Made by a program: the position numbers and the translations under genes. A DNA stretch of 64,000 bases from assembly GCA_008638375.1 (NCBI GenBank), contig CM018049.1, positions 186,001 to 250,000 of the forward strand. The letters run 5' to 3'. The stretch's first letter is position 1. The number at the start of each line of letters is the position of its first letter. The notes below the pieces were generated by a model. That model made no database searches, was not told the DNA's origin, and saw only the letters and a program-made list of their open reading frames with translations. Origin of the DNA: Nyssa sinensis. Lineage: Eukaryota > Streptophyta > Magnoliopsida > Cornales > Nyssaceae. Shown one piece after another: positions 23,546 to 34,591 of this stretch.

Positions 23546-26500
23546 TGTGATATCCCGACCCGGGATACGACACGTTTACCGAGGACAAGTCGACTGAATA
23601 GCATAACCTGAACTGTCTTAAACTCTATGTCACAATAATTATGGAACTGAACTTAGATTAAAAAGATAAATGTTTTGCGTAGAATGATCAAGGCTGTGTA
23701 ACACGCGAGCACCACAGGGCATTGCATCGTAATGCGTGCATGCACGTAATTCTATGCATGCATACGTGAACATAAATACATAGCTCGATTAAAATGAGTG
23801 TATGTGTATACGATTAAAAATGGAATTGTACCCCTACATATGCATGTATATACATGTATAAAAACATGTATTTGGTGTGTATGTATATATTTATATATAT
23901 ATGTATATAATATGATGTATTATACATATAATTGTGTATATATGTATAAGCATAAGAAATAAAAGGAAAAGAAAAGGGAAAGGGAAAATTGCCTTGGGCA
24001 GTATGCAGGTACACTAAATGAGAGTGTGTGTGTGTCGGTTAGGTGAGATGTATGTGTGTTATATATATAATATGATATATGTATATATGAGTGTAACACA
24101 AGTCTCCCAAGCCAATTAATGCAAAGTTTGCATTTGGCAGAGGGAACACAGAACCTAGGTCAAGGAAAGGGGCCATAGGAGGGGGAGAAACCGAGAGAGA
24201 GAAAGAAAAAAAGGGAGAGAGGCGATGGAAATCTTCTCTCTATATATGTACATACGGGTGTGGGTTTAAAGGCAAAAAGAAAACTGAGATTTAGAGAAGC
24301 ATTGGCAAAGAACTCAGGAGCAGAAATAGGAAAGTTTGGAGGGTCACAGTGGGCTAAATCCGAACACCCAGGTAAGCAAATTTAATTCTGTTTTTGAGAT
24401 TTTAAGCATGAATGTTTGAACTAAAGCTAGGGTCTAAACAAGCATGAAATATAGAATTTATTGCAAAAAGAATGAGGTTAAATGGCTAAGAAACCATAGA
24501 GAAAATCCGAGTTGCAGGTTCGGGAGGATAATCGGGTCTCACTGATTTTATGTTTAAAACCTTGCTTTTAGTTTGTAGAAATGTTGCTATAAAGTGCAGA
24601 AACACTTTAGGATCGAAATGGGTTTGAAACCGAGAAGAAACAGTCACGAAAATGAAAAATATCACTTGGCCGGAGATTCGGCCGGAGATATTTGGACCCC
24701 TATTCGTGAGGATCAAGACGGTCTTGATCCAAACGGAGAGTGGATTTGGAATCCTTGAGGAAAGGGGAAGAGAACGGCATTCAAAAAGGGGAGAAAAATC
24801 CATCAGAAAACCTGGTGATCGTCGCCGGAGAAGGTCACTTGTGCACTGTCGGAACCCTACCGGAGACGTGGGGAAGACGACCGGAAAGTCGTGGGTCTGT
24901 TTGGGTTAAGTCTAGACCGGATCCGGGTTCGGATCGGGTCGGTACCCGACCGGAAATAAAACGGAGCCAAAACTGTGTCGTTTGGTTTTTAATTTAAATA
25001 GATTTGGGGGTGTTTGGTTACACGGATAGTAAAGTGGAATTTGGTTTGGGGTTATCCAAACCAAGGATAGGATAAGAAATCAGGGTTATTGAAAACCGGT
25101 TTTTCAAATGAAGTGAACCGTTTGGTTCAGGGGAAAGGGTGGACCGGTTTAGGGTTTCTGGTCTTGAACCAACTGGTTCAGACCGGAGCTTTAGGAAATT
25201 GTAAACCGGCCCCAAATGTTTTGAAAAATTACACTAAGGCCCAAACAGAAAATTAATTAAATATTAATTTTTACAATAATGCCCCTATTTCAAATATGGG
25301 TCAAACGAAGTCGAAACGATACAAATGAATAGTCAAAACCTATTATCTCGGACGTTCTGAGTCCAATGGTGGGGTCCATTTTATGAGATGGAACCCCGAA
25401 GAATAAAATACCGTAAAAGTGCAAAATGACCATTTTGCCCTTTTTAGTACAAAAGTCCAAATGGAATTCCGCGAAAGCCTAAACCGACTTTCTTCGGCAT
25501 TCCGGACTCAATGGTAAAATCTAAAATAGTATTTGAAATACTTATGATAGAAAGGCATAAAATTTGATGAATAGCATTTATTCTGAAACGTATTCACTGA
25601 TATATAGGAAACTCGAAAGGCAAGGGTATACTCAGGGATTTCTGAGATAGAAGCACGATAGAGGTAAGTGGATCACTCTCTCTTACATGTGGTGTTTTCA
25701 AAAGCCAAGTTTATTCTTTTACTGCCAAACTCGTACTCTTGAATGTATTGAAATCCTTGTGTTCCACAATTCGATATTCTTTATCCTGTGGACATTTGAT
25801 TGACTGGTATATCATTGTTATCATGTTTAATTGTGCTTTGAAAGCAACTCATGTTATTACTATCCACAATGAGATATTATTCTATCTCGTGGACATTGCT
25901 TGACTGTTATATCATTGTTATCATGTTGAACCATGCCTTGAAAGGCCTACTGTTGTATCCTTATTGAATGAATGATATTCCATTTATATTCTATGGAATT
26001 ACTTATGATCATGACATGTTTATGGACACGGGAGTTGTGCTCAGTCACAACACCCATCTGATGCTATCTGGTTGAATGGGACCTACGGGTCAGGTCCGTG
26101 AACGGACAAATGGCAATTTACTGGAATTGACTGGGGGGTATGCCGGGCCCCAAAAGATCGAGGGTCTGCCGAGCCCTGAAACAGAATAATAGCATCTCTT
26201 ATGATTGACAGAACTTGATTGTTAAATGGCACTATTCCTTATGATTCTTCAAGTCTTGAAGGACTTGTATTGATTGATTTGATTGTGATCGGTTCATTGT
26301 GGCAGTACTTCATTGTTGTTATATTTTCATTTTACACTATTACTCCTGATTGTGTATTGTGATTACTTTTCATTGGCCCTCGTGGCAATTGTTTCCATTG
26401 GCCCTCGTGGCGATTATGTTCATTGGCTATCACAGCATCTCCTTCTTTATGATTGGCTATCATTATCTTATTCATGGATTCACATTGATCATCGATACCA

Positions 26501-26925
26501 GTGTTGGAGATCTGTTTTACTTACTGAGCTTTGTAGCTCATTCCACCCCATTTACCCCCATTTCAGGTGATGACGCTGCGAGACCCCAGTAAGAGTCTGA
26601 GAGCGTAGGGGGACATTTTGAAGTATTGTATCAGTCTATGTTAGTTCTCCCATGTATTCACCACCCCCGGGTGCTGGTTACGTTTAGTTCTCATTTTGTC
26701 TTATGTAGAACTATGTCATGTATTTAATAGACTTCCACTGTTAACTTTATTTTAAAGACTTCCGCTGGATTACTGTAATTGATAAAGACTTCCGCTGTTT
26801 ATTGTTTTAAATTTTTAGTACATTGCATATTAGTACTATGATACAGGAATGGAAAAAGTAGGGACGGCCTTCGGGTCGGCCCCACGACACGAGATCCTGC
26901 ATAGGGTGGGTTTCGGGTCCTGACA
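23546..26925 (+). mobile_element. Nested solo LTR, 3.38 kb
   Basis: It starts TGTGATATCCCGACCCGG and ends GTGGGTTTCGGGTCCTGACA. AAAAC at 23541-23545 and 26926-26930 is a perfect TSD, so it inserted whole into the LTR at 22062-29810. It carries a GA-rich tract 24190-24230, an upstream donor/acceptor-like pair (GTAAGC at 24373 and TTGCAG ending near 24519), two blocks 145 bp apart (25359 and 25504), donor GTAAGT at 25664, a 100-bp direct duplication at 25761-25960, a short ATTGGCCCTCGTGGC repeat at 26376-26420, hairpin 26526-26539 and acceptor CCATTTCAG ending 26566. Its 3' end is about 90% identical, inverted, to the left end of the LTR at 9089. Confidence 0.94.
25664..26566 (+). other. Candidate intron within LTR
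   Basis: AG before GTAAGT at the left, and CCATTTCAG before GTGATG at the right, 903 bp. Same relative place as in eight other LTRs here. Splicing is not shown. Confidence 0.45.
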
Positions 26926-27246
26926 AAAACCCTTGAAATAGAAAAGGAAAAGGCTCATCAGAAAAACAAGGTCTCATTGGAGACCCACTAAACTTTCTTA
27001 TTTCGACGGACAATGGTGTAATGAAACCAAAAAACCACCCTAGATATGGAATCCCCAAGAAAAATGGGTTTGAACCCCGTTGGACAGTGGCCGAAAATCA
27101 ACCGGCGACGGTTACCGATGCTAGAGAGTTGGGGAAGAAAAACAGTAACCAAGTCGGGCCCCAACCGAATTACTAAATGGGTTGAAACACTTATTGGAAT
27201 GATGCCGTTTTGGCTTAAAAAAATTAAAAAAATAAAAAGGTAGGGC

Positions 27247-27266
27247 TGACGTCATGACGACGTCAG
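27247..27266. promoter_or_regulatory. Paired TGACG (as-1-like) motif in LTR
   Basis: Reads TGACGTCA followed directly by TGACGACGTCAG, giving overlapping sites on both strands for TGA-class bZIP factors. The motif recurs, flanked by GGGC, at 56995 and 60978 in two other LTRs. Confidence 0.6.
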
Positions 27267-27559
27267 CATGATGTAATGGACTGGACTGAATCAGTTGGTT
27301 CTTTACTGTTTGGGACCGGTTTACTTGAAACCTAATTAAACCAATGGGTTTATTTAAATAGTTTTTGAAATTTTAGTTGGACCCCTTGAACCTTCTGTTA
27401 ATTATAAAATAACCCTAACAATTTTGATTAATTACGGATTGGCCCATAAATTAATTAAATATTTATTTTAAATCCTTTAATTATATAAAAAATTACCAAA
27501 ATATCCTTATGCAAAAAATAGGCCAAATGAAGGTTAATTAAAATAAAAGAATAGTGCAA

Positions 27560-28250
27560 CCCAATATTTTTGGGCATTTTGGACTTAACGGTGAGTCCGA
27601 TTTGTGAAATTAAATTTTGAAAAATATGAACAGGCACACTGGAATAATTTTAAATACGTTCTAATGATTAGTTAAGTGACCAATTGAACCCCGATAATTG
27701 TAAAAATATATGCTTTAACATTTTGAGACATTTTGGACGCAATGGCGGGATCCATTTTGTGAAACAAAGTCCTAGAAATATAGACGCGTGAAATGTCAAA
27801 ATTATTATTTTACCCTTAGTAATCCAAAAACCAGTTAAATGTAAAAGGTGACATATTAAGACTTTATTTGACATTCTGGATTCAATGGTGGAGTCCATTT
27901 TAACAAACAAAGTACCGAAAAATATGACACGCGAAAGTGTAAAATTATGAAAATGCCCTTAGGCTTAATGTTAGTCACATAAATGAGAATTAAGATCCAG
28001 AAAAGCCAAAATTAATTATATTCAATATTTCGGACTTAATGGTGACGTCCCTTTGAGAAAATAAGACTCGGTAACAAATTAAAAAATGACGAATACGTTC
28101 GTAATACTTAATGAAGTTACCAGAAGTATAAAAATAAAATTAATAAGTTCACATAAATGTTATAAGGACTAAGTAGACTCAAAATGGAGTCTAAATACGT
28201 AAATCGTGTACAGGAAAATATGGGACATTAAAAAGTGCAAATTACCAATG
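27560..28250 (+). repeat. Five degenerate blocks of about 143-154 bp
   Basis: Cores resembling GGACTTAATGGTG(A/G)(G)GTCC start at 27581, 27735, 27878, 28032 and 28175. Each is followed by a GTGAAA/GAGAAA box and then an A/T-rich ACGCGTGAAA-type box. Other LTRs carry two or three such blocks at the same place. Confidence 0.75.
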
Positions 28251-29810
28251 TGCCCTTGAAGGGCCAAATAAGTTATAAAACATCAGGAAACCCTAATTTT
28301 GGAAATTGAAAACCTCTAATTGAATAGACTAAGTTCAAAAGAACTTAAAACACAGAATAACAATGTTTGGGATTAGAATGAATACTAATTCATTATGCAA
28401 TGTATTTTTGATTCGTGATTATAGGATCATCCAAACGATGAAAAATATAAAGAAAGTTTTGGGATAGCTATTATGGTACCCTCATGGGAATGCGATGCTA
28501 AGAACCCAATGTAAGTAAACCCAAACTCTAATATGTGGTATTTCCTTAGCCATGTCATAGTTATGTTTTCTTGATGCTACCAATTTGTATTCTTTTAATC
28601 ACACCTATTAGTTATTTGATTCCATAATTTGACACTTGTAAGTTCCTTGTGGATATATGAAATTCTTAATGCTAATATCTTGATGTGATTGCTTGTTCAT
28701 TGCTATAGTCCTTGATTTTGAATGTTGGAAAGCCATTGTATACTTAATTGTTATGAACTCGAACTTTTATGTATATGTATATTCCTTGTGGAGTTTATTT
28801 GATTATGATATTATTATGAGTGTTGGGAGTTGTATCTGTCACCACACCTGATTCTATAGATGCTGATTTGGGCTTACGGGTTAGTGATTGGGAATGATAC
28901 CCAACACTTAGTCCATAAAGGACATGATATTTGATAAGAGATCTTAGTGCTATTTAGGAACCCCGAATAAGGGCTAAACTTGAATGAGGGCTTTTGGGGG
29001 TAGCCGAGGTCCTACTTGTTAATAACATCTTTTTTGTTAGTATCCTATATTTTGTTTTTGATCATAATATGATGATGTATTCTTTGATTGTGGATACGCT
29101 TTTCAAGCCTATCATTGGAATTGATTTGGTATTATGTTTTTTTTGGCAGCCGATTATTGTATGTACTAAATCCCTATTATTGACTTGCTAAATTGCTTAC
29201 ATCACATTTTTCATACTGTTTTAGGATATGCCTATTGGACCTACATACCATCTTTGGTGATCTATTTTCCTTGTGACTGGCTATTGTTTTATATCATTTC
29301 GCTTGCCATTTGGTTGCATTTTGTTACCTAAACTAATCCTGTCCTATGGAAGAGTGAGAAAATTTACTTACTGAGGTAAGTTATCTCACTCCATATTTAT
29401 AACAATTTTTCAAGTAGCACCATATGGGAGAAAATGCAATGAGGCGACTAGTAGAGCTAGTGATGAGCTTGTGGGAAATGTTGATGATGTAAAACTCTAG
29501 GTTTTAATTTGAACATATATTCTGTAAGGTTGATCTTAATATTAGGTATTGTGATATTCTAACATTATTAATGATGTTAAACTTAAATGGTGATTCATGA
29601 TGATCAAAATTTCACTTGGAGATATTCGGATTGATGGTTGTCAGAGTTCAGTTTGTTATCAGATGAGTTGCATATGTGTAGCTTCCACATTTAATAAAAG
29701 AAATTTTTTTTATCAGTCTTGTACAATTCATTTGATTTTGTACAGCCTGTTCGAGTTGCAGTGTCAGTCGTTGCCCCTAATTCGCATAGGGTGGGTTTCG
29801 GGTCGCAACA

Positions 29811-30073
29811 TCCCACCTAGGGGTATTTTAGTAATTTCACATTTCATCCATAGAATGCATTTCGGTTATAATGCGCACCAAGGGCATTTTGGTCATTTCG
29901 CCCACTGAGGGAAATTTGGTCATTATGCCCACCGATGAAATTTTGGTCATTCCGTCCATTGAGGGCATTTTGGTCATAATGCCTACCGAGGGCATTTTGG
30001 TTATTTCACCCACTAAGGGCAATTCAGTCATTATCCCACCGAGGGCATTTTGGTTATTCCACTCATAAAATAT
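29811..30073. repeat. Minisatellite, GAGGGCATTTTGGTCAT units
   Basis: About eight to nine degenerate units of 25-31 bp built on (A/C)CGAGGGCATTTTGGTCAT followed by TATGCCCAC or TTCGCCCAC. The LTR at 22062-29810 inserted at its left edge, and the sequence left of 22057 lacks obvious units. Confidence 0.85.
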
Positions 30074-30822
30074 TGTTATGAACCTGACCAATACGCCGAA
30101 AGCCCCACGACTGATGGAACTTGTAAAATTAAAACTATTACTATTTAGGATTGTAACAAATCACCATGCTTCTAAGCCAACATCCATGGCGGCCCATTCT
30201 ATCGACATTGACCCGTTGATAGCCCTTTTACTTTTGGCGGCTCCATCCAACTATCAGTATTCAATAACTTGATACTATGCCCATATATAATACCAAAGCA
30301 TTTTAATCCAGTCTTTAGGTTGCCCCCTCCGTGACTTGAACTTGTGACATGGTATCTCCTCTGATATCAATTGTTATGAACCTGACCAATATGCCAAAAG
30401 CCCTAGGACTGGTGGAACATGCTGAATAAGGTCTTTTAACTATTCAGGATTGTAACAAATCACCACGCTTCTTAGCTAACATCCATGGCGGCCCATTTTA
30501 TTGACATTGACCCGTTGATAGCCCTTTTTCTTTTGACGACTCCATCCAACTATCAGTATTCAATGACTTGGTACTATGCCCATACAAAATACCAAAGCAT
30601 TTTAATCTAGTCTCTAGGTCGCCCCTTCCGTAACTGAAACTCATGACGTGGTGTCTGCTTTGATACCAATTGTTATGAACTTGACCAATACGCCAAAAGT
30701 CCCAGGACAGATGAAATGTGCGAAATCAAATCTTTGAACTATTTAGGATTGTAACAAATCACCACGCTTCTAAGCCGACATCCCCAATGGCTCACGATAT
30801 CGACATTGACTTGTTGATAACT
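30074..30822 (-). mobile_element. TRIM-like tandem array, about 2.5 units of 298 bp
   Basis: Units start TGTTATGAAC(C/T)TGACC at 30074, 30372 and 30671; the third is cut at about 30822. Just left of each unit start, the reverse strand reads a PBS-like TGGTATCAAAGCAGACACC (decayed in the first junction). So each unit is a very short LTR plus a tiny non-coding internal part on (-), repeated without a gap. A candidate LTR of about 79 bp (to GGATTGTAACA near 30152) fits TG...CA ends. No coding sequence is present. Arrays of this shape arise by recombination between terminal-repeat retrotransposons in miniature. The family name is uncertain. Confidence 0.7.
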
Positions 30823-31200
30823 TTCAGTTATTATGCTGACTAAGGGTATTTTGGTTATTTAACACATTAGCCCACCAAGGGTGTTTTGGTGATTTCTAGT
30901 ATTTCCCTACCTTTTAGGGGTAGTTTGGTAAATACTAGATGTTTTCCACCTTCTAGGAATATTTTTGTAATATTAGTGTCATTTTATTATTTGGTGGGCA
31001 CTTTGGCAATTTTAGCATATTCCTATCCTATATAGGTTATTTTGGTAATTCATTGACATACATATAATTTTCATGCCATTTTACCCATATAGGGTTAATT
31101 TAGTTTTTTTGGCCCTTAGGAAGAATTTTGACTTTTTATACCTTAGTGGCATTTTTTAATTTCCTTGTCCCTAAGTTCTCCACTGAATTAGGGGCGATAT
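30823..31200. repeat. Degenerate continuation of the minisatellite
   Basis: Resumes with ACTAAGGGTATTTTGGTTAT and CCACCAAGGGTGTTTTGGTG, then decays into GGTA(G/A)TTTGGTAA-type units to about 31140. The TRIM-like array therefore sits inside this minisatellite. Confidence 0.65.
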
Positions 31201-31958
31201 AGTAAATATAGGTGTGCACCCAAAGCTTGCCAAATTCCCTCCCTTCCTTATCCTCAAGTAATTTCCAAAACAAACTCCTTATTTTAAGTAATTTGTTTTC
31301 ACTTGTTCATAAAAGAATTTCTATATCTAAATTACTTGCTCATTAAGCATTAATCTTGGTCATCCATCCATAGGATTCATTGTGAGCCTTTGGATCAAAC
31401 CTCCTTACTTTTCCTTGCAAATAAGACCCCTAGCCAACATAATCAATGACAAAAAAAAATCAAAAGCCATATGTTGATGCAATAATTCTCTCTTTTCTAT
31501 CTCTTCTATATTTATTCTTCCATATTTTTTAAGCTTTCTTCTACAAGCAAGAGTTCTAATTCATTGAAGACGAAATTCTACAATATTGAAGATTCAATCC
31601 AAGGAGTTCAAGCTCAAGCCTTGTTTGATTCAATACAAACAATTAGGTACGCTCCCTAAAACCTTACTTTTTTCTCTTTTCCTAATTCAATTCATCCAAT
31701 CACTCTTGATAGAATCAATTGAATTAGAGAACTACATTGGCTCTGATTTTGTTATCTGAACTGATATATAGGACACCTTATGGGTTTGAGTCTACTTTTT
31801 TCCCTTATCTTATTTGTTTTATGTCTTTTTTCTTATTTCATGTCACTCTCTTTACTCATTCTTTTAGCTTATTTACTTTATGTATTCTATTTTTTTTATT
31901 CATTCATGTCATTATTGTCATTATCTCTTTCTACTATTTTATTTATATCATGGAATAT
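31201..31958. repeat. Dispersed repeat, second copy of 17640-18110
   Basis: 31490-31958 parallels 17640-18110, sharing for example GGAGTTCAAGCTCAA/GGAGTTTAACCTCAA, TTGGCTCTGATTTTGTTATC and GGACACCTTATGGG boxes. It stops at ATGGAATAT, where the LTR inserted; the other copy continues with TAAGCCTTGTGGAC. Confidence 0.7.
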
Positions 31959-32409
31959 TGTCACGGCCAACAACCTACCCTATGTGGATTAAGGGTCGGT
32001 GACCGACATTGTTATTGAGACAAGCCGTACAAAAACAAATAAATTGCACGAGAGTGACAATTTTTTTTTTTTTTTGATATTAATTGCGGAAGCTACACAT
32101 ATGCAACTCATTTGATAACTAATTCAACACCAATCATTTATGAAGGATACTCAAGGTACAATCATCATGATCACCATCATCATCATAATTCATCAACATT
32201 TATATACACATCATATGTGTATCTAACAAAAGGTTCATAATACTAATTCCTAAAAGTCTAGGCTATCATCGAGCCCAAAAATACATCATATGATTACCAA
32301 AAAGGTTCCACATCACATCCCAACCAAGATCCTTGTGGAAAAGATCCATTGCGTTCACGCTCTCAGCTATTCTGTGTGGAATTTGCTACATCCTTGCTAG
32401 TTCAATTAC

Positions 32410-33703
32410 CTGAAATATGTTGGATAAATCCATGTGAGCTTCACTAAACTCGTGAGTTATTCCTGCATCTTGTCACAGGTTTTACAAAGGCAAAGTTTTG
32501 CATAAAATACCATGGGCACCAAGTTTCTTCAAACAGATAACATATACACAAGGACATCTTAAAACACATTTTCAAAATAGATCACGTATAAACCATACTG
32601 AAGGTTCAAGCAGATATAACATATGCATTTCTAAAACACGTCATTTTCAAATAGACAGTTCAAATATCAAGACATAAGGCAAATGATGAAGAGTTGTTCA
32701 CAAAACGTATAATAACACATGCATTTCTTAAAGCAAAGTTCAGATAATTAAAACGAAGAAAATAACATATTGTCGAATAACAAATGCACATGAGAGGGTA
32801 CTTTTGATATCTGAATTTTGAATAGTGGATAACATGAGAAAGATGACAGGCACATACTACACACATCGAAGAATCATATATTGAGTAGGAGCACTACATG
32901 GGGTAAGTCTCATCAAGAGACGAAGCGCCATATGGGTAAGTCTCAAACATGAATTCCATAATAAGTTAGAGCACTATGTGGTTAAGTCTCATCAAGAGTT
33001 GGAGCACCACATGGGTAAACCCTGTGTAGACACAAGAATCGAGTTAGAGTGCCATGCGGGTAAGTCTCATCAAGAGTCAGAGCGCCACATGGGTAGGCCT
33101 CAAACAGACATAAGAATCGAGTCAGAGTGCTATATAGGTAAGTCTCATCACAAGTCGGAGTGCCACATGGGTAGGCCTCGGATAGACACAAGAATCGAAT
33201 TACATATTAAGTCAGAGCACCACATGGGTAGGTCTCACACATACATATGATCAGATCAAACCAAGTATGATTCAGGTTGCATACTCAAATTGGTTCACAC
33301 AAATCATTTTTCTTATTGAAGAGGTGCCATGCTTACAGACATTTTTCAAATCAGTACACAGGAATGTCATTTCAAAATATAGTCATGAAGATCATAGTTC
33401 TCTGGTATTTCTTAAAGTGTGAATAGACATTTGAGCAGATATAGAAATTGATAAGATAGACATTTGAAAGCAAGATGTGAAATCCAATGGTTCAAGTTAC
33501 TAGATTACTCATAAAATAATTTAGCATTTTTCAGATGGAGATAAAACACTTAAGCATTTTTCAGATAGAGATAAAATATCACTGATTCAGAATACAAGCT
33601 TACTCAGAAACAGATTATGCATTTTTCAAATAGGAGATAAAACACTTAAGCATTGTTCAACAGGAGGTAAAACATTATTGATCCAGGGTGTCAGATTACT
33701 CAC
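32410..33703 (-). other. Candidate intron within LTR
   Basis: On (-), GAG before GTGAGTAATC at 33703, and CATATTTCAG before GTAATTG at 32410, 1294 bp. It contains the 78-bp array and, 26 nt before the acceptor, the hairpin 32436-32451. Confidence 0.45.
32885..33240. repeat. Tandem array of about 78-bp units
   Basis: Alternating sub-units around GAGTGCCA(C/T)ATGGGTA and AAGTCTCATCA, about four to five degenerate copies. It is a local expansion of a motif present once in related LTRs. Open frames through it are a by-product of the repeat. Confidence 0.75.
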
Positions 33704-34214
33704 CTCGATTTTTTAGTCTGTTTCCTTAATCTCATTTCCCTTGTCTTTAGAACATAACCTCGTATTAGAACATAACTGAGATATTACTGTTGGCCACTTA
33801 AAAGTTTCCTTAACGAATTTTATTCGTTGGTCTAGTAGCCTTAGACTTTAAGTTAGATTCCACCCTTTTTTTTAAATTCATCTTATAGTTAAATTAATGC
33901 TCGGGATGTAATGGGTGTCACCTCATTTGTTGTTTCATATTTTTTAGAATTTATTTGGGCTAAATAGACCTCACCATTAAGTCTGGAACATTCAAAATAG
34001 TCAAGATAGACTACTTTTTATATTTCATTGGCTTCGGCCATCATTAAGGATAAAATGATAATTTTTACATTTCACGTGTCTTAATTTTTAGGATTCCGTC
34101 TCATAAAAAGGACTTCGCCATTGGGTCCAGAATGTCGAAAAAGTCAAGTTACACTACCCTTTTATTTTATTTGGGCAACAAAACATTTTACCAAAAATTA
34201 AATTATTTTATTTA

Positions 34215-34220
<6 letters not shown>

Positions 34221-34249
<29 letters not shown>
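34221..34249. repeat. (TA)n microsatellite at a junction of two partial LTRs
   Basis: Pure TA, ending where the 60-bp duplicated LTR segment begins. Confidence 0.9.
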
Positions 34250-34252
<3 letters not shown>

Positions 34253-34365
34253 TAAAGTCAACTATATCATCACGCTCACTTGAATAGCCAGGATCAATCC
34301 ATTAGATATGAATAAAGTCAACTGTATCATCACGCTCACCTGAATAGCCAGGATCAATCCATTAG
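34246..34365. repeat. 60-bp tandem duplication at a truncated LTR edge
   Basis: ATATGAATAAAGTCAACT starts both copies (34246 and 34306). The copies differ at few positions. The relative at 1-1467 has one copy (about 1062-1127), so the duplication is specific to this locus. Confidence 0.85.
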
Positions 34366-34549
34366 AACCCACGTCTCCACATATTATTGCCATCAGATTC
34401 TCACTTGGGAATGCTTCTCAGCCTACTAGTATCATCTCCTTGTGCCTTTTAATCCAATAGAGATACAACCTAAAAAATGTTAAATAATGGAATGAGCTTA
34501 AACAAGCTCAGTGAATAACATAGGTTCCTGCCAAGGGTTTCAAAACCAG

Positions 34550-34591
<42 letters not shown>

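Larger units (their letters stand above)
22062..29810 (+). mobile_element. Solo LTR (about 4.4 kb net) hosting a nested solo LTR
   Basis: It starts TGTAACACCCCTGACCC and ends GGGTGGGTTTCGGGTCGCAACA. TCCCA at 22057-22061 and 29811-29815 is a perfect TSD. Subtracting the nested LTR and its TSD copy (3385 bp) leaves 4364 bp. Landmarks: tRNA-like module 22613-22690, AT/TG microsatellites at 22716-22733 and 22836-22870, GA-rich tract 22970-23010, paired TGACGTC sites 27247-27266, five repeat blocks 27560-28250, donor-like ATGTAAGT at 28511, hairpin 29373-29387. The acceptor is degraded (TTTTTCAAG near 29412). No internal coding DNA. Confidence 0.93.
31959..34248 (-). mobile_element. LTR, 3' portion only, right side truncated
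   Basis: In plus orientation it starts TGTCACGGCCAACAACC, the reverse complement of an LTR 3' end. It has acceptor 32410, hairpin 32436-32451, an expanded array 32885-33240, donor 33703, and CACCATTGGGTCCAGAATG-type blocks to 34140. It stops in a TA microsatellite (34221-34249) beside another partial LTR. AATAT (31954-31958) is the expected left TSD, but no AATAT partner follows any LTR end to the right, so the 5' part was lost by rearrangement. Confidence 0.75.

Noticed and set aside
27046..27243. Lys/Arg-rich open frame
   Set aside because: Part of the outer LTR; the related positions in sister LTRs are interrupted.
29837..30091. Open frame with repeating G(I/E)MTKMPSV units
   Set aside because: By-product of the minisatellite; both strands are open.
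30074..30822. 5S rRNA-bearing Cassandra array
   Set aside because: I find no convincing 5S internal control region in the units.
32885..33240. CRISPR-like repeat-spacer array
   Set aside because: Units are contiguous and degenerate with no unique spacers, in plant DNA.
32978..33250. Open frame with HMG(K/R)-type repeats
   Set aside because: It is the translation of a 78-bp nucleotide array; opposite-strand frames are equally open.
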